From positions 1-28,137 of the IMG/VR virus record IMGVR_UViG_3300009151_000298: a DNA stretch of 28,137 nucleotides. One strand, 5' to 3'. Shown here piece by piece: positions 1 to 8,598 of this stretch. The translations under genes and the position numbers were made by a program. Each line of letters begins with the position of its first letter. Position 1 is the first letter of the stretch. The notes under the pieces are model-generated. The model had not been told where the DNA came from. It saw only the letters and a list, made by a program, of their open reading frames with translations, and did not search any database. The DNA comes from a virus.

Positions 1-11
1 CATGCTGACAT

Positions 12-58
12 TGCCCTTTAATGTTAGGGCAGTCGGATATTCCACTATCGCGGACTGC
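12..58. other. Leader region with two small inverted repeats
   Basis: The first 115 bases hold no convincing gene. TGCCCT at 12-17 can pair with AGGGCA at 26-31 (8-nt loop), and GCAGTC at 29-34 can pair with GACTGC at 53-58. The two stems share bases 29-31, so they would be alternative structures. Neither is followed by a T tract, so I do not call a terminator. Confidence 0.25.
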
Positions 59-82
59 ATCTTTATTTACCTTTATATTATG

Positions 83-89
83 CTAAATA
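83..89 (+). promoter_or_regulatory. Possible phage late promoter (CTAAATA)
   Basis: CTAAATA lies 26 bases before the ATG of the tail-fibre gene and resembles the TATAAATA element used by the T4 gp55 late sigma factor. It is one base off the consensus and has no -35 box, as expected for that class. A late promoter suits a tail gene, but the motif is short and AT-rich. Confidence 0.35.
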
Positions 90-115
90 CTTGACCAAAC
101 GCAAGGACTATAAAC

Positions 116-1717
116 ATGGCAATTGTATCAATATCTAGGATTACTCAGCGCAAAGGAACTGCGGAAAATCTTCCACAGCTCAGCGGTGCCGAATTAGGAT
201 GGAGTATAGATACACGCCAGCTATACATTGGAAATGGTACGCTGGCCGAAGGTGCACCGGTTGTAGGCAATACTGAAATACTAACTGAGTTTTCAGATAT
301 ACTAGGATTTAATACCACCTACACGTATCAAGGTGCTGCTGCCGGATACACTGTGCAGACAGGGCCGACTGCAGGAAATCCAGTCACACAGAGTTTGCAA
401 ACATGGCTAGATCAATTTGCCAGTGTCAAGGACTTTGGAGCCATGGGTGATGGCGTCACAGATGACACAGATGCTATCAACCGCGCCTTGTATCAGTTAT
501 ATTGTAGAGAGGTAAATCCAGAAATACGCCGTTCGTTATTTTTCCCAGCAGGGGTATATCTTGTTAGCCAAAGTATAATAATTCCCACCTGGGCAACCCT
601 GTACGGAGAAGGAGTCAGCAGTAGCCGTATACAGCTTAACTCTGGTGATGATAGTGCATTAAGAGCATACGTTGCCCGCACCGGTGACAGTAAGCAACAG
701 ACCGGTGCCAATATTGGTTCTAATTCAGCAACACCACCACAGGGTATCACCATCTCTAACATGGCATTTGAATCATTGGATCCAGATGCTGATATATTTC
801 TTGTTGAAGATGCTGTCGATTGTAGTTTTCAAAATATAACATTTCTTGGTCCATTGCTACAAGCTGATCTTACCACAGCCGTAAAAGACACAGCCGGTGT
901 GAGATTTGCCAGCACTGCCAGCCTGGTGACCACTCAAATTGTATTTGATCGTTGCGAATTTTCTGGCACGGTATATGGTGCCAATACCGACGCACAAGTA
1001 AAAGGCATAACCATAAGTAGTTCTAATTTTGATACCCTATATCAAGGGGTGGTGCTTGGTGCCGGCACACCAGTGTTAGGTGGCCCAACCGGATTTAAAA
1101 TATTGAGTAGTACGTTCGATAACATATACGCACAAGGTGTTTATATCGGCACGGTAAGCCTCAACAGCACCGGATACAATATTTTTTATGATGTTGGTAA
1201 TCATTTTAATGGTACAACAAATCCAGCCACCACAGTAATTGATATCAATGCTGCAAATAACTTATGCCTTGGCGATATGTTTCAGCGCGGTGATCAATAT
1301 GTTGGAACTTATAATAGAATAGAACTTAATGACTTACCTAGTATAGCCACCACAAATGGTCGTTTACTATCGCTCGGCAACTATATCCGATATACTGGAG
1401 TAGCTACAACACTAGTAAACAATACATCGTCGGCTACTACTATTTTCACATGGAATACAGCAATCCAAGGTCAAGCATTTAAAATGGATTATATCATAAA
1501 CCGAGATGTTAATGTGCGAACAGGTACTCTCACAGTGGTGGGCGGTACAGACAATGCAGGCACTAATTTAAACTCTAATGATACCGGCGTTCAGAACGTC
1601 AGCCCGGGAGTAACGTTTAGTGTGACGGAAACTGCCGGGGTCATATCCGTCAAATACACCACCACCAATACCGGCATTAATGGCAGTCTTTCGTATTCTA
1701 ATGTACGATTGAGATAA
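116..1717 (+). CDS. Tail fibre/tailspike protein with pectate-lyase-like beta-helix
   Basis: A 533-residue structural protein expected at the tail periphery, where it would bind or degrade host surface glycans. Residues 5-45 (QRKGTAENLPQL...GELGW-like...LYIGNG pattern) match the N-terminal repeat of phage fibres and of the Mtd N-terminal domain. Around residues 103-125 the segment VKDFGAMGDGVTDDTDAIN is the signature that opens pectate-lyase-3 right-handed beta-helices. The rest is rich in G, N, T and S with short repeating strands, as in beta-helices, and ends in a compact beta-type domain. Whether it has enzymatic activity cannot be told from sequence. The ATG is the first codon after the putative late promoter. 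The next gene starts one base after its stop. Confidence 0.8.
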   Translation: MAIVSISRITQRKGTAENLPQLSGAELGWSIDTRQLYIGNGTLAEGAPVVGNTEILTEFSDILGFNTTYTYQGAAAGYTVQTGPTAGNPVTQSLQTWLDQFASVKDFGAMGDGVTDDTDAINRALYQLYCREVNPEIRRSLFFPAGVYLVSQSIIIPTWATLYGEGVSSSRIQLNSGDDSALRAYVARTGDSKQQTGANIGSNSATPPQGITISNMAFESLDPDADIFLVEDAVDCSFQNITFLGPLLQADLTTAVKDTAGVRFASTASLVTTQIVFDRCEFSGTVYGANTDAQVKGITISSSNFDTLYQGVVLGAGTPVLGGPTGFKILSSTFDNIYAQGVYIGTVSLNSTGYNIFYDVGNHFNGTTNPATTVIDINAANNLCLGDMFQRGDQYVGTYNRIELNDLPSIATTNGRLLSLGNYIRYTGVATTLVNNTSSATTIFTWNTAIQGQAFKMDYIINRDVNVRTGTLTVVGGTDNAGTNLNSNDTGVQNVSPGVTFSVTETAGVISVKYTTTNTGINGSLSYSNVRLR

Positions 1718-1718
1718 C

Positions 1719-2141
1719 ATGTGGCCGGTTAGATTTGAGGACCGGCTGGCTTCTTGGCATAACTTGCGTGAATCTATACCAACGCAACCAATAGAAATAG
1801 CCCTTGCTACTGTGAACTCTTGGTGGGCAGCAGCACCCTGGACCGCATATCATTTGCACTGGGATGACTATGAGAATTGGCCCAATCCTTGGCAACTTCT
1901 GGATGATAATCTCTATTGTGATGTTGCAAAATGTCTTGGAATATGTTATACTTTAGCACTAGCAGAGCACCCAGATATACAGGATTTTCAAATGGCATTA
2001 ACCGAACAAGACCATAGCATAGTGGTAGCATGCAGCAACAAATACATTCTAAATTGGGAAAAAGAATTGTTGTTAAATACTGATTCAAATTCCATACATA
2101 AAAAAATAATTACAGAAAAATATATAAAACAAAAATATTAA
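1719..2141 (+). CDS. Conserved phage protein of unknown function
   Basis: A 140-residue protein starting one base after the tail-fibre stop, so the two are probably translationally coupled. The N-terminal 90 residues are rich in Trp (WWAAAPWTAYHLHWDDYENWPNPWQLL) and contain a PWQLL..N motif that I associate with a family next to tail genes in T4-like phages, of unknown role. The last 30 residues are strongly basic and Lys/Ile-rich, encoded by very AT-rich DNA unlike the rest of the gene; this tail may be poorly conserved. No signal peptide or membrane segment is visible. An accessory tail or assembly role is only suggested by position. Confidence 0.6.
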   Translation: MWPVRFEDRLASWHNLRESIPTQPIEIALATVNSWWAAAPWTAYHLHWDDYENWPNPWQLLDDNLYCDVAKCLGICYTLALAEHPDIQDFQMALTEQDHSIVVACSNKYILNWEKELLLNTDSNSIHKKIITEKYIKQKY

Positions 2142-2153
2142 GGTGACAAGTAA

Positions 2154-4466
2154 ATGACCGCAATTACAGTATTAAAACGAGATGGCAAAAAAGAGCAGTT
2201 ATCGTTGGAAAAATGGCAAACGCAAATTGCTAAAGTATGTAAGGGCACCGCCGACGTCAGTCAGAGCATGGTGGAAATTAAAGCACAATTACATTTCTAT
2301 GATGGCATTACCACTAAAGAAATTGATGGCATAACATTACGTGCGATAGTTGATCTAATCGATGTTGAATCTAATCCGGATGTTGGCCATACAAATTATC
2401 AATATGTAGCCGGTAGGCAACGGTTAAGCATGTTACGTAAAGATGTATATGGCAGTTATGAACCCCCTCATCTTTATGACATTGTGAAAAAGAATGTGGC
2501 AACCGGATTATATACTGCCGAGCTACTAACATGGTACAACAAAGAAGAATGGGATAAGATGAATGATCTTATTGACCACGACAAAGATGAACAATATAGC
2601 TATGCTGCAATCGAACAACTGATTGAAAAGTACCTGGTTCGTAATCGTGCCACAAAGGAAATTTACGAAACTCCTCAAGTAAGGTACATGATTGCAGCCG
2701 CCACTGTGTTCCACAACGAAGAACCCACCAGTGCAAAAATGCGTTACATAAAGGATTATTACCATGCGGCTTCTGACGGTTTATTTACTCTCGCTACTCC
2801 TGTTCTTGCTGGGCTTGGGACACCTACTAAACAGTTCAGTAGTTGTGTACTCATTCGCAGTGATGATGATCTTGACAGCATTTTTGCTAGTGGCGAGATG
2901 ATGGCAAAGTATGCCAGCAAACGTGCTGGTATTGGCCTGGAGATTGGTAGATTGCGATCACTCGGAAGTCCCATCAGGGGCGGTGAGATCATGCACACTG
3001 GCATGATACCATTCCTTAAAAAATGGTTTGGTGATCTACGTTCCTGCAGTCAAGGCGGGATTCGCAATGCCAGCGCCACAGTATTCTATCCCATATGGCA
3101 TCATCAATTCGATGACCTTATTGTATTGAAGAACAATCAAGGCACAGACGAAACTCGTGTTCGGCATATGGACTATGGTGTTGTGCTATCCGCATTCTTT
3201 TGGCGCAGATTTAAGAACAAAGAAAACATCACCTTCTTCGACCCTAATGAAGTGCCCGACTTATATGAAGCATTTTATAAAAATACCGCCGCGTTTGAAA
3301 AACTGTACATAGAATGTGAGAAGCGTACAGATCTACGTAAGAAGGTAATGAGTGCTGAGGAAGTATTTAAAGGTGGTATTCTTAAAGAGAGAACCGACAC
3401 CGGCCGTATCTATCTTGTGAACATTGATAACGTGCAAAAGCAAGGACCATTTGATCCAGACTTTCATACCATATATCAAAGCAATTTATGTGTGGAGATA
3501 TTGTTGCCCACAAAACCCTTTAAACGGTTAGATGACGAAACAGGACGTATATCGTTATGCACTTTGGGAAGTATAAATTGGGGAGCATTCCGTAATCCAG
3601 AAGATATGCGCCGTGTTTGCCGTGTCCTGCAACGTAGCCTTTGTAACATACTTGACTACCAAGATTTCCTCTCCATACAAAGTAAATTAAGCAATGATGA
3701 AATACAGCCACTGGGTATAGGTGTTACAAATCTTGCATATTGGCACGCCAAGCGTGGATTGAAATATGGTGAAGCTGATGCATTGGCCGAAGTAAAGAGT
3801 TGGATGGAACATCAGGCATTCTACCTGACAGAAGCAACTGTGGAGATGGCAGAAGAACGTGGTCCATGTTTACACAGCGCACAGACACGTTACGGACAAG
3901 GCATATTCCCGTGGGAGTTACGTGCTAAAGGTGTCGATGAACTAACAAACTTTTCTCCAGAAATGGATTGGGAAACCCTACGTATCAACATGAAGAAATA
4001 TGGTGTTCGCAATGCGACACTCATGGCCATTGCGCCAGTTGAATCCAGCTCGGTTGTAATCAACAGCACAAATGGTATTGAGATGCCCATGAGCCTAATC
4101 TCAGTTAAAGAAAGCAAAGCTGGAAGTTTAACACAGGTTGTGCCCGAGTATCATAGGTTAAAGAACAAGTATCAACTCATGTGGGATCAACCAGATTGTG
4201 TGGGATATTTAAAGACCGCATCAGTATTAGCTGCGTATGTTGATCAAAGCATTAGCACAAACACTTTCTATTCGCCAAAGTATTTTCTTGATAGAAAAGT
4301 GCCCACAACTCTTATCGCAAAGAATTTAATGTTGGCACATTATTGGGGTCTTAAGACCATATATTATAGCCTGATCGATAAGCAAGGTGCAAAGGCGGCG
4401 GCAGAAGAAACACCCACAATGACAATACCCGAAGATGACGAACCTTGCGAGGCATGCACATTATGA
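2154..4466 (+). CDS. nrdA: Class Ia ribonucleoside-diphosphate reductase, alpha subunit
   Basis: Large subunit that reduces ribonucleoside diphosphates to deoxy forms in the cytoplasm, supplying dNTPs for phage replication. The protein has 770 residues, near the usual ~760. An ATP-cone-like allosteric domain occupies residues 1-95 (VLKRDGKKE start). The catalytic residues of the E. coli enzyme are all recognisable: redox Cys231 (FSSCVL), Asn444/Cys446/Glu448 (NLCVE), partner Cys469 (ISLCTLGS), radical-transfer Tyr737-Tyr738 (TIYYSL) and a C-terminal shuttle pair Cys765/Cys768 (CEAC). AAGGTGAC lies before the ATG. The stop overlaps the nrdB start as ATGA, so the subunits are coupled. The spacing of the C-terminal pair (CxxC) is tighter than in E. 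coli. Confidence 0.97.
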   Translation: MTAITVLKRDGKKEQLSLEKWQTQIAKVCKGTADVSQSMVEIKAQLHFYDGITTKEIDGITLRAIVDLIDVESNPDVGHTNYQYVAGRQRLSMLRKDVYGSYEPPHLYDIVKKNVATGLYTAELLTWYNKEEWDKMNDLIDHDKDEQYSYAAIEQLIEKYLVRNRATKEIYETPQVRYMIAAATVFHNEEPTSAKMRYIKDYYHAASDGLFTLATPVLAGLGTPTKQFSSCVLIRSDDDLDSIFASGEMMAKYASKRAGIGLEIGRLRSLGSPIRGGEIMHTGMIPFLKKWFGDLRSCSQGGIRNASATVFYPIWHHQFDDLIVLKNNQGTDETRVRHMDYGVVLSAFFWRRFKNKENITFFDPNEVPDLYEAFYKNTAAFEKLYIECEKRTDLRKKVMSAEEVFKGGILKERTDTGRIYLVNIDNVQKQGPFDPDFHTIYQSNLCVEILLPTKPFKRLDDETGRISLCTLGSINWGAFRNPEDMRRVCRVLQRSLCNILDYQDFLSIQSKLSNDEIQPLGIGVTNLAYWHAKRGLKYGEADALAEVKSWMEHQAFYLTEATVEMAEERGPCLHSAQTRYGQGIFPWELRAKGVDELTNFSPEMDWETLRINMKKYGVRNATLMAIAPVESSSVVINSTNGIEMPMSLISVKESKAGSLTQVVPEYHRLKNKYQLMWDQPDCVGYLKTASVLAAYVDQSISTNTFYSPKYFLDRKVPTTLIAKNLMLAHYWGLKTIYYSLIDKQGAKAAAEETPTMTIPEDDEPCEACTL

Positions 4467-5563
4467 GCCAAGAACAATATAATTTAAAGACTAGAACAGA
4501 CTATCTAAATCGTAAGATGTTTCTTGATCCTGCTGGACCAGTCACCGTTCAAAGATTTGAAGAATTCCGTTATCCTAAAATTGCCAAGTTTGAAGAGATG
4601 CAGCGTGGATTTTTCTGGGTGCCGGAAGAAATCAGTCTCACTAAAGATGCAGGTGATTTTAAAGATGCAAGTGATACAGTACGTCACATCTTCACCAGCA
4701 ATCTATTACGACAAACAGCACTAGATTCTATACAAGGAAGAGCCCCTGTACAAATATTCAGCCCAGTTGTTTCATTGCCAGAATTAGAAGCATTGGTCAC
4801 AATATGGAGCATGTTCGAAACAAATCTGCATAGTAAAAGTTATAGCCATATCATTCGCAACATCTATAATGTGCCAAAAGATATCTTCAATACAATACAT
4901 GACACAAATGAGATTATTGAAATGGCATCAACAGTTGCAAAATATTATGAAGATTTACATATCCTAAACTGCCGTAAAGAAGTTGGTGAAAAAGTATCAG
5001 AGAAAGAACATGTCAAAGCAATTTGGCTTGCTCTACATGCCAGTTATGCATTAGAAGCATTACGTTTTATGGTTAGTTTTGCCACCAGTCTTGCCATGGT
5101 CGAGAATAGAATCTTCATGGGCAATGGCAATATCATTTCATTGATTCTTCAAGATGAAATATTACATAAAGACTGGACTGCATATATCATTAATCAAGTT
5201 GTAAAAGAAGATCCTCGTTTTGCCACTGCAAAATTGGAGTGTGTGGATGAAGTTGCAAAGATATATGCAGATGTGATACGTGAAGAAAAAGCCTGGGCAG
5301 AATTTCTATTCTCAAAAGGCCCGGTGATTGGTCTTAATGCAAATATTCTAAAAGACTTTATGGATTTTACCGCCGCGGCAGCATTGAAAGAGATTGGTAT
5401 TAAGTATCAATTTTCAGCGCCAAAAACAACCCCCATTCCGTGGTTCTTAAAACATGTGAATACTAGTAACAAACAAACTGCTCTGCAGGAATCCGAAAGT
5501 ACCTCCTATGTAATTGGTGTATTGTCTGAAGATCTTGACTATGACAGTTTGCCAACTATATAA
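4463..5563 (+). CDS. nrdB: Class Ia ribonucleoside-diphosphate reductase, beta (radical) subunit
   Basis: Small subunit carrying the di-iron/tyrosyl radical cofactor that partners NrdA. I choose the ATG at 4463 (366 residues), which overlaps the nrdA stop as ATGA and has GAGG ten bases upstream; the TTG at 4445 would add six residues inside nrdA. Expected ligands are visible: Asp88 (LDSIQGR), Glu119, His123, radical Tyr127 (HSKSYSHI), Glu198 (ALEALRF), Glu232 and His235 (DEILH). The first Glu/His pair is spaced Glu-x3-His, not the Glu-x2-His of E. coli and T4 NrdB, owing to one extra residue in ETNLH. The second motif keeps its normal spacing. The gene is followed by glutaredoxin, the likely reductant. 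Confidence 0.96.
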   Translation: MSQEQYNLKTRTDYLNRKMFLDPAGPVTVQRFEEFRYPKIAKFEEMQRGFFWVPEEISLTKDAGDFKDASDTVRHIFTSNLLRQTALDSIQGRAPVQIFSPVVSLPELEALVTIWSMFETNLHSKSYSHIIRNIYNVPKDIFNTIHDTNEIIEMASTVAKYYEDLHILNCRKEVGEKVSEKEHVKAIWLALHASYALEALRFMVSFATSLAMVENRIFMGNGNIISLILQDEILHKDWTAYIINQVVKEDPRFATAKLECVDEVAKIYADVIREEKAWAEFLFSKGPVIGLNANILKDFMDFTAAAALKEIGIKYQFSAPKTTPIPWFLKHVNTSNKQTALQESESTSYVIGVLSEDLDYDSLPTI

Positions 5564-5574
5564 TAAGGAGATAG

Positions 5575-5811
5575 ATGAAAGCAATAATCTGGACCAAGGA
5601 CAATTGTGTCTTTTGCAAACAAGCAAAGTCGTTATTAGAATCCAAACAAATTGATTACGAAGAACGTCATATCGGCAACGGCCATACACGAGAGCAATTG
5701 TTAGAAGCTGTGCCCAATGCACGTACCGTGCCTCAAATCTTCATAGACGAGGTATTTGTTGGTGGATTTACAGAATTGAAACAATACTTAAAGGAAAAAC
5801 ATGTTAATTGA
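5575..5811 (+). CDS. grx: Glutaredoxin
   Basis: A 78-residue thioredoxin-fold protein that probably recycles the NrdA C-terminal disulfide in the cytoplasm. The active site CVFC is at Cys11-Cys14, the cis-proline motif TVP at 51-53, and the glutathione-binding GG at 63-64. The length is that of a one-domain phage glutaredoxin. AAGGAG lies six bases before the ATG, a strong ribosome binding site. It sits 11 bases after nrdB and overlaps the next gene by 11 bases, so it belongs to the nrd operon. The usual reductant is glutathione; a NrdH-like dependence on thioredoxin reductase cannot be excluded. Confidence 0.93.
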   Translation: MKAIIWTKDNCVFCKQAKSLLESKQIDYEERHIGNGHTREQLLEAVPNARTVPQIFIDEVFVGGFTELKQYLKEKHVN

Positions 5812-6106
5812 ACTGAATGAAATTTACACATTTAAACTCACAAATGGTGATGAGATCGTGGCTAAGATAGTTGATATTGATAGCGACCGTGGATATTATG
5901 GCATTACCCGGCCACTTACTGTTATCCCTGGTCAACAAGGTCTGCAATTATTAATGAGTTTGTTTACAGCAGATCCAGACAAAATCATCCGGCTAAATAA
6001 TATAACATGTGTTATGATATCATGTTGCAGAGCAGAGGTGCGTGATAGCTATGTGGAAGCAACAACTGGAATTAAACCAGTTACGAACAAAATATTAATG
6101 GGATAA
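5801..6106 (+). CDS. Sm-like (LSm-fold) phage protein
   Basis: A 101-residue protein whose N-terminal 45 residues (FKLTNGDEIVAKIVD...YYGITRPLTV) have the strand pattern and TNGDEI motif of the small Sm-like proteins common in T4-like phages. The start overlaps the glutaredoxin gene by 11 bases. The C-terminal half has two adjacent Cys (ISCCRAEVRDSYVEATTGI) and resembles the C-terminal portion of those phage proteins. Sm folds often bind RNA or form rings, but I see no basis for naming a target. Position between nucleotide metabolism and baseplate genes does not settle its role. Confidence 0.6.
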   Translation: MLIELNEIYTFKLTNGDEIVAKIVDIDSDRGYYGITRPLTVIPGQQGLQLLMSLFTADPDKIIRLNNITCVMISCCRAEVRDSYVEATTGIKPVTNKILMG

Positions 6107-6110
6107 CAGC

Positions 6111-6542
6111 ATGGCCGGAGTTCAACGTCAAGGGGATATAAATTTACTGGGAGGAATAAGCATGGGCGGTGACAGCTCGGTATTAGTCAACGGTCGAGCA
6201 ATTGCTATTCCAGGTATGCGGGTACTGCCACATTTCCCATGTGGTGTTCCAAAATGTCCTCCATGTCAGAAACACTGTTTTGCAACCACTCAAAAAGGAA
6301 GTGGTCTTGGTGCCATAGCGTCAGCAGCCGGAAGTTATTTCTTTGGACCAATTGGTACTGCTGCCGGGCTTTCGGAAACAGTCAGCGAAAAAATTGGTGA
6401 AGCTGCCGGAAAAGCAGCAGCTGGCTTATTGGGCGGCGGCGCCGGAGTATTAGTAAACGGTAAACCAATCATTGTTGACGGTGATATGGATTCGTGTATT
6501 TGCCCTCGAGTTGGCGGCAGTTCAGATGTAAACGTAGGATAA
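6111..6542 (+). CDS. PAAR-domain tail spike tip protein
   Basis: A 143-residue protein likely to form the sharpened tip of the central tail spike, as T4 gp5.4 does. Two PAAR-like halves are seen: SSVLVNGRAIAIPGMRVLPH (22-41) and AGVLVNGKPIIVDGD (about 111-125). The first is followed by a Cys/His-rich stretch (His41, Cys44, Cys49, Cys52, His55, Cys56) and the second by Cys129 and Cys131, which could hold the metal ion found at PAAR tips. Between the halves is a Gly/Ala-rich hydrophobic segment (about 62-110), longer than in a minimal PAAR protein. It starts four bases after the previous gene and is followed by two probable baseplate/tail genes. Confidence 0.8.
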   Translation: MAGVQRQGDINLLGGISMGGDSSVLVNGRAIAIPGMRVLPHFPCGVPKCPPCQKHCFATTQKGSGLGAIASAAGSYFFGPIGTAAGLSETVSEKIGEAAGKAAAGLLGGGAGVLVNGKPIIVDGDMDSCICPRVGGSSDVNVG

Positions 6543-6545
6543 CAA

Positions 6546-7544
6546 ATGCCACGACGTGGATCACTTAGTTCAATAAATCTTATTGCCGGGGCAAGCATAC
6601 TAGGCAATGTTGGCGGCACTGCCATTGCTGCAAACACTACATTAGTAGCTGACATTGCCAGTTACAACAGTCTTGCGGTGGTATCACAATTTGCCAGTGT
6701 TATATCGGGTGCCGCCGGTAATATAGCCAATGTGAGTGGTGCAACACTGACTAGTTTAAAGAATTTAGCAGGGGGCATATTTCCTGCTGTGACCAATGCT
6801 ATTCCTAGTGCATACGTCGCATCACTTGGTAATACACCAACCGGAGGATTTAGTGGGGTGGTATCGGCTCAAGCTAATAATATCATGGGTAACGGCGACC
6901 TAGGTATATTCAGCCAGGTGCTTACTGCATGTAATGGATTTGTTTCTATTACTAATCAAGCCATACGCACTGCTAAGAATGCTGAAAATGTTGGATACAC
7001 CAGCCAAGACAATACAATCACTGGTGGCTTCAGTGACGTAAGTCTTGCATTTAGTGCGCTTGGATATGATATGTCTAAATTGGGTATATTGATAGATCTT
7101 GGCAATTTAGATAATCTTGGTAATCCTGCCGCATTGCTTCGACAGATTGATAGCGTATCGTTTGGGCTACCAGGATTGTCTGCTGCGTTAATTAATTCCG
7201 GAGTACCAGAAGAGATTGCACAAGATTTAAGTTCTCCGGAATTTTCCGGCGCATTAGAAAAACTGGCATACCAAGCTATGTTAATGGTAACGGGTAATGA
7301 CCTTACCCAAATATTAAAATTACTAAAAGTTACCACACCAAATATAAACACTCTGGCAGATCTACTTAATCCATTTAAGCTATTTCCAAACAGTTTCCAG
7401 ACATTGACTGCTCCAACAAGTAATGGACTAAGAGGAGTTTATATAGATTCCTCGGGAGCAGTCAACAGTAAATTAGCAACTGAATTACCAAGTTCTGTAT
7501 TAGCGCCATTGCAGGGCAATCCCTTGCAGAGTATTCCGCGGTAA
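6546..7544 (+). CDS. Probable virion (baseplate/tail) structural protein
   Basis: A 332-residue protein three bases after the PAAR gene. It is rich in Ala, Gly, Ser, Asn and Leu, with few charges and no Cys motifs beyond one isolated Cys, a composition common in tail and baseplate components. Hydrophobic runs near residues 10-65 (AGASILGNVGGTAIAAN...) look more like packed helices than a signal peptide, because a basic N-terminus (MPRRGS) is followed by polar residues. I recognise no enzymatic motif. The structural call rests on the PAAR neighbour, composition and tight operon packing. A conserved phage protein of other function is possible. Confidence 0.55.
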   Translation: MPRRGSLSSINLIAGASILGNVGGTAIAANTTLVADIASYNSLAVVSQFASVISGAAGNIANVSGATLTSLKNLAGGIFPAVTNAIPSAYVASLGNTPTGGFSGVVSAQANNIMGNGDLGIFSQVLTACNGFVSITNQAIRTAKNAENVGYTSQDNTITGGFSDVSLAFSALGYDMSKLGILIDLGNLDNLGNPAALLRQIDSVSFGLPGLSAALINSGVPEEIAQDLSSPEFSGALEKLAYQAMLMVTGNDLTQILKLLKVTTPNINTLADLLNPFKLFPNSFQTLTAPTSNGLRGVYIDSSGAVNSKLATELPSSVLAPLQGNPLQSIPR

Positions 7545-7549
7545 GAATC

Positions 7550-8506
7550 ATGAGCACATACAGTCAACTTAAAAAGATTATTCCATCCGACCAGGCTCTT
7601 GCCAACAAGGCAATAGAAGCATCTTTGCAACAAGTTAAAAATATTTTTGATGCGGCATTACCTATACTTTCTATAGCAATATATAATCTTGAAAGTAATA
7701 AAGGGTTACCACTTATCAATGCATTGACTGTGGCATTGCCGGCAGATGTTGCTGCATTCTATGCTACGTATGCAAATGGAACAGGTACAGACGGGACACT
7801 ATTATTAGCAGACGTTATGGGAACTGCTGCAGGATGGGTGCATAATACAGAATTACCAATAGCAACTTCGGTAGTATCAACATTAACTGCCGCTGGTGCA
7901 TTGACCTCGCTAACAAACTCCACAACAGGTGTTTATACTGTTATGCAAAACACCAATGCTGGATTATATACAACAGACATTAGTCCAGGAGTAATTTCTA
8001 TCGACATACCATTTGGATTACCAGGCGCAGGTTCATACGACTCGTATGATAATGCATATAATCAAGGATTAATACCGGCTGCCTATAGTCTTATTGCTGC
8101 TATAGTAGCTGCCAATACTGCTGTGGTAGCACAATCCACTGTGGCCTTTTCTACCATGGCAGCACAGTTGGTACGAGAGAACACTAATTTAGCACAAGTT
8201 CCAATATCATTTTCGCAGGTAACACCGGGAATACCTCCACTGCCGCTAGTGGATAATTTGAAATCCTATGGGCTTGATGGTGCCAAAGGCGGTGCTGCCT
8301 ACATATTAGAAGCACTAGCAACAATGGCCACACGCGGAGGTCAAGCAGTTGTTAGTACCATGCGTGAAGGTAGAAATCTTGCAAGATTGTCTGAAGCAGG
8401 TATAGTGACCGATATTTTAGTGAGTGATGTTGGTCTAGAACCTCCTGCTCCACTTAGCAGTGGTAATTATTCCGTGGATCAAGCTATAGCACGAATTATT
8501 ATCTAA
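7550..8506 (+). CDS. Probable virion structural protein, companion of the preceding gene
   Basis: A 318-residue protein starting five bases after the preceding gene, with the same Ala/Gly/Thr/Ser-rich, low-charge composition. Residues 1-55 are predicted helical (SQLKKIIPSDQALANKAIEAS). The middle holds many Thr/Ala-rich segments, and the C-terminus (YSVDQAIARIII) is helical. No known catalytic motif or signal peptide is seen. It is the last gene of the tail operon: its stop overlaps a CTAAATA element and a sigma-70 promoter for the DNA ligase follows. Function unknown; a baseplate or tail role is inferred from context. Confidence 0.5.
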   Translation: MSTYSQLKKIIPSDQALANKAIEASLQQVKNIFDAALPILSIAIYNLESNKGLPLINALTVALPADVAAFYATYANGTGTDGTLLLADVMGTAAGWVHNTELPIATSVVSTLTAAGALTSLTNSTTGVYTVMQNTNAGLYTTDISPGVISIDIPFGLPGAGSYDSYDNAYNQGLIPAAYSLIAAIVAANTAVVAQSTVAFSTMAAQLVRENTNLAQVPISFSQVTPGIPPLPLVDNLKSYGLDGAKGGAAYILEALATMATRGGQAVVSTMREGRNLARLSEAGIVTDILVSDVGLEPPAPLSSGNYSVDQAIARIII

Positions 8507-8540
8507 ATAGAATCAATGACTTACTGCGCCTAATAATAGG

Positions 8541-8569
8541 TTGACTAATAACTCTAAAACCGCTATAAT
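8541..8569 (+). promoter_or_regulatory. Sigma-70-type promoter of the DNA ligase gene
   Basis: TTGACT (8541-8546) and TATAAT (8564-8569) are separated by exactly 17 bases, near the sigma-70 optimum. Transcription should start around 8576, about 23 bases before the chosen GTG start of the ligase. A second TATAAT at 8575-8580 lacks a matching -35. This suggests early, host-polymerase transcription of the ligase, separate from the tail genes upstream. Confidence 0.6.
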
Positions 8570-8598
8570 AGCAGTATAATAAATGTTTGGAGCAGCCT

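Noticed and set aside
4445-4462. TTG start for nrdB
   Set aside because: The ATG at 4463 forms the usual ATGA overlap with nrdA and has a better-placed ribosome binding site.
6335-7351. Long minus-strand open frames opposite the PAAR and structural genes
   Set aside because: They mirror strong plus-strand genes, lack ribosome binding sites and show no recognisable protein features.
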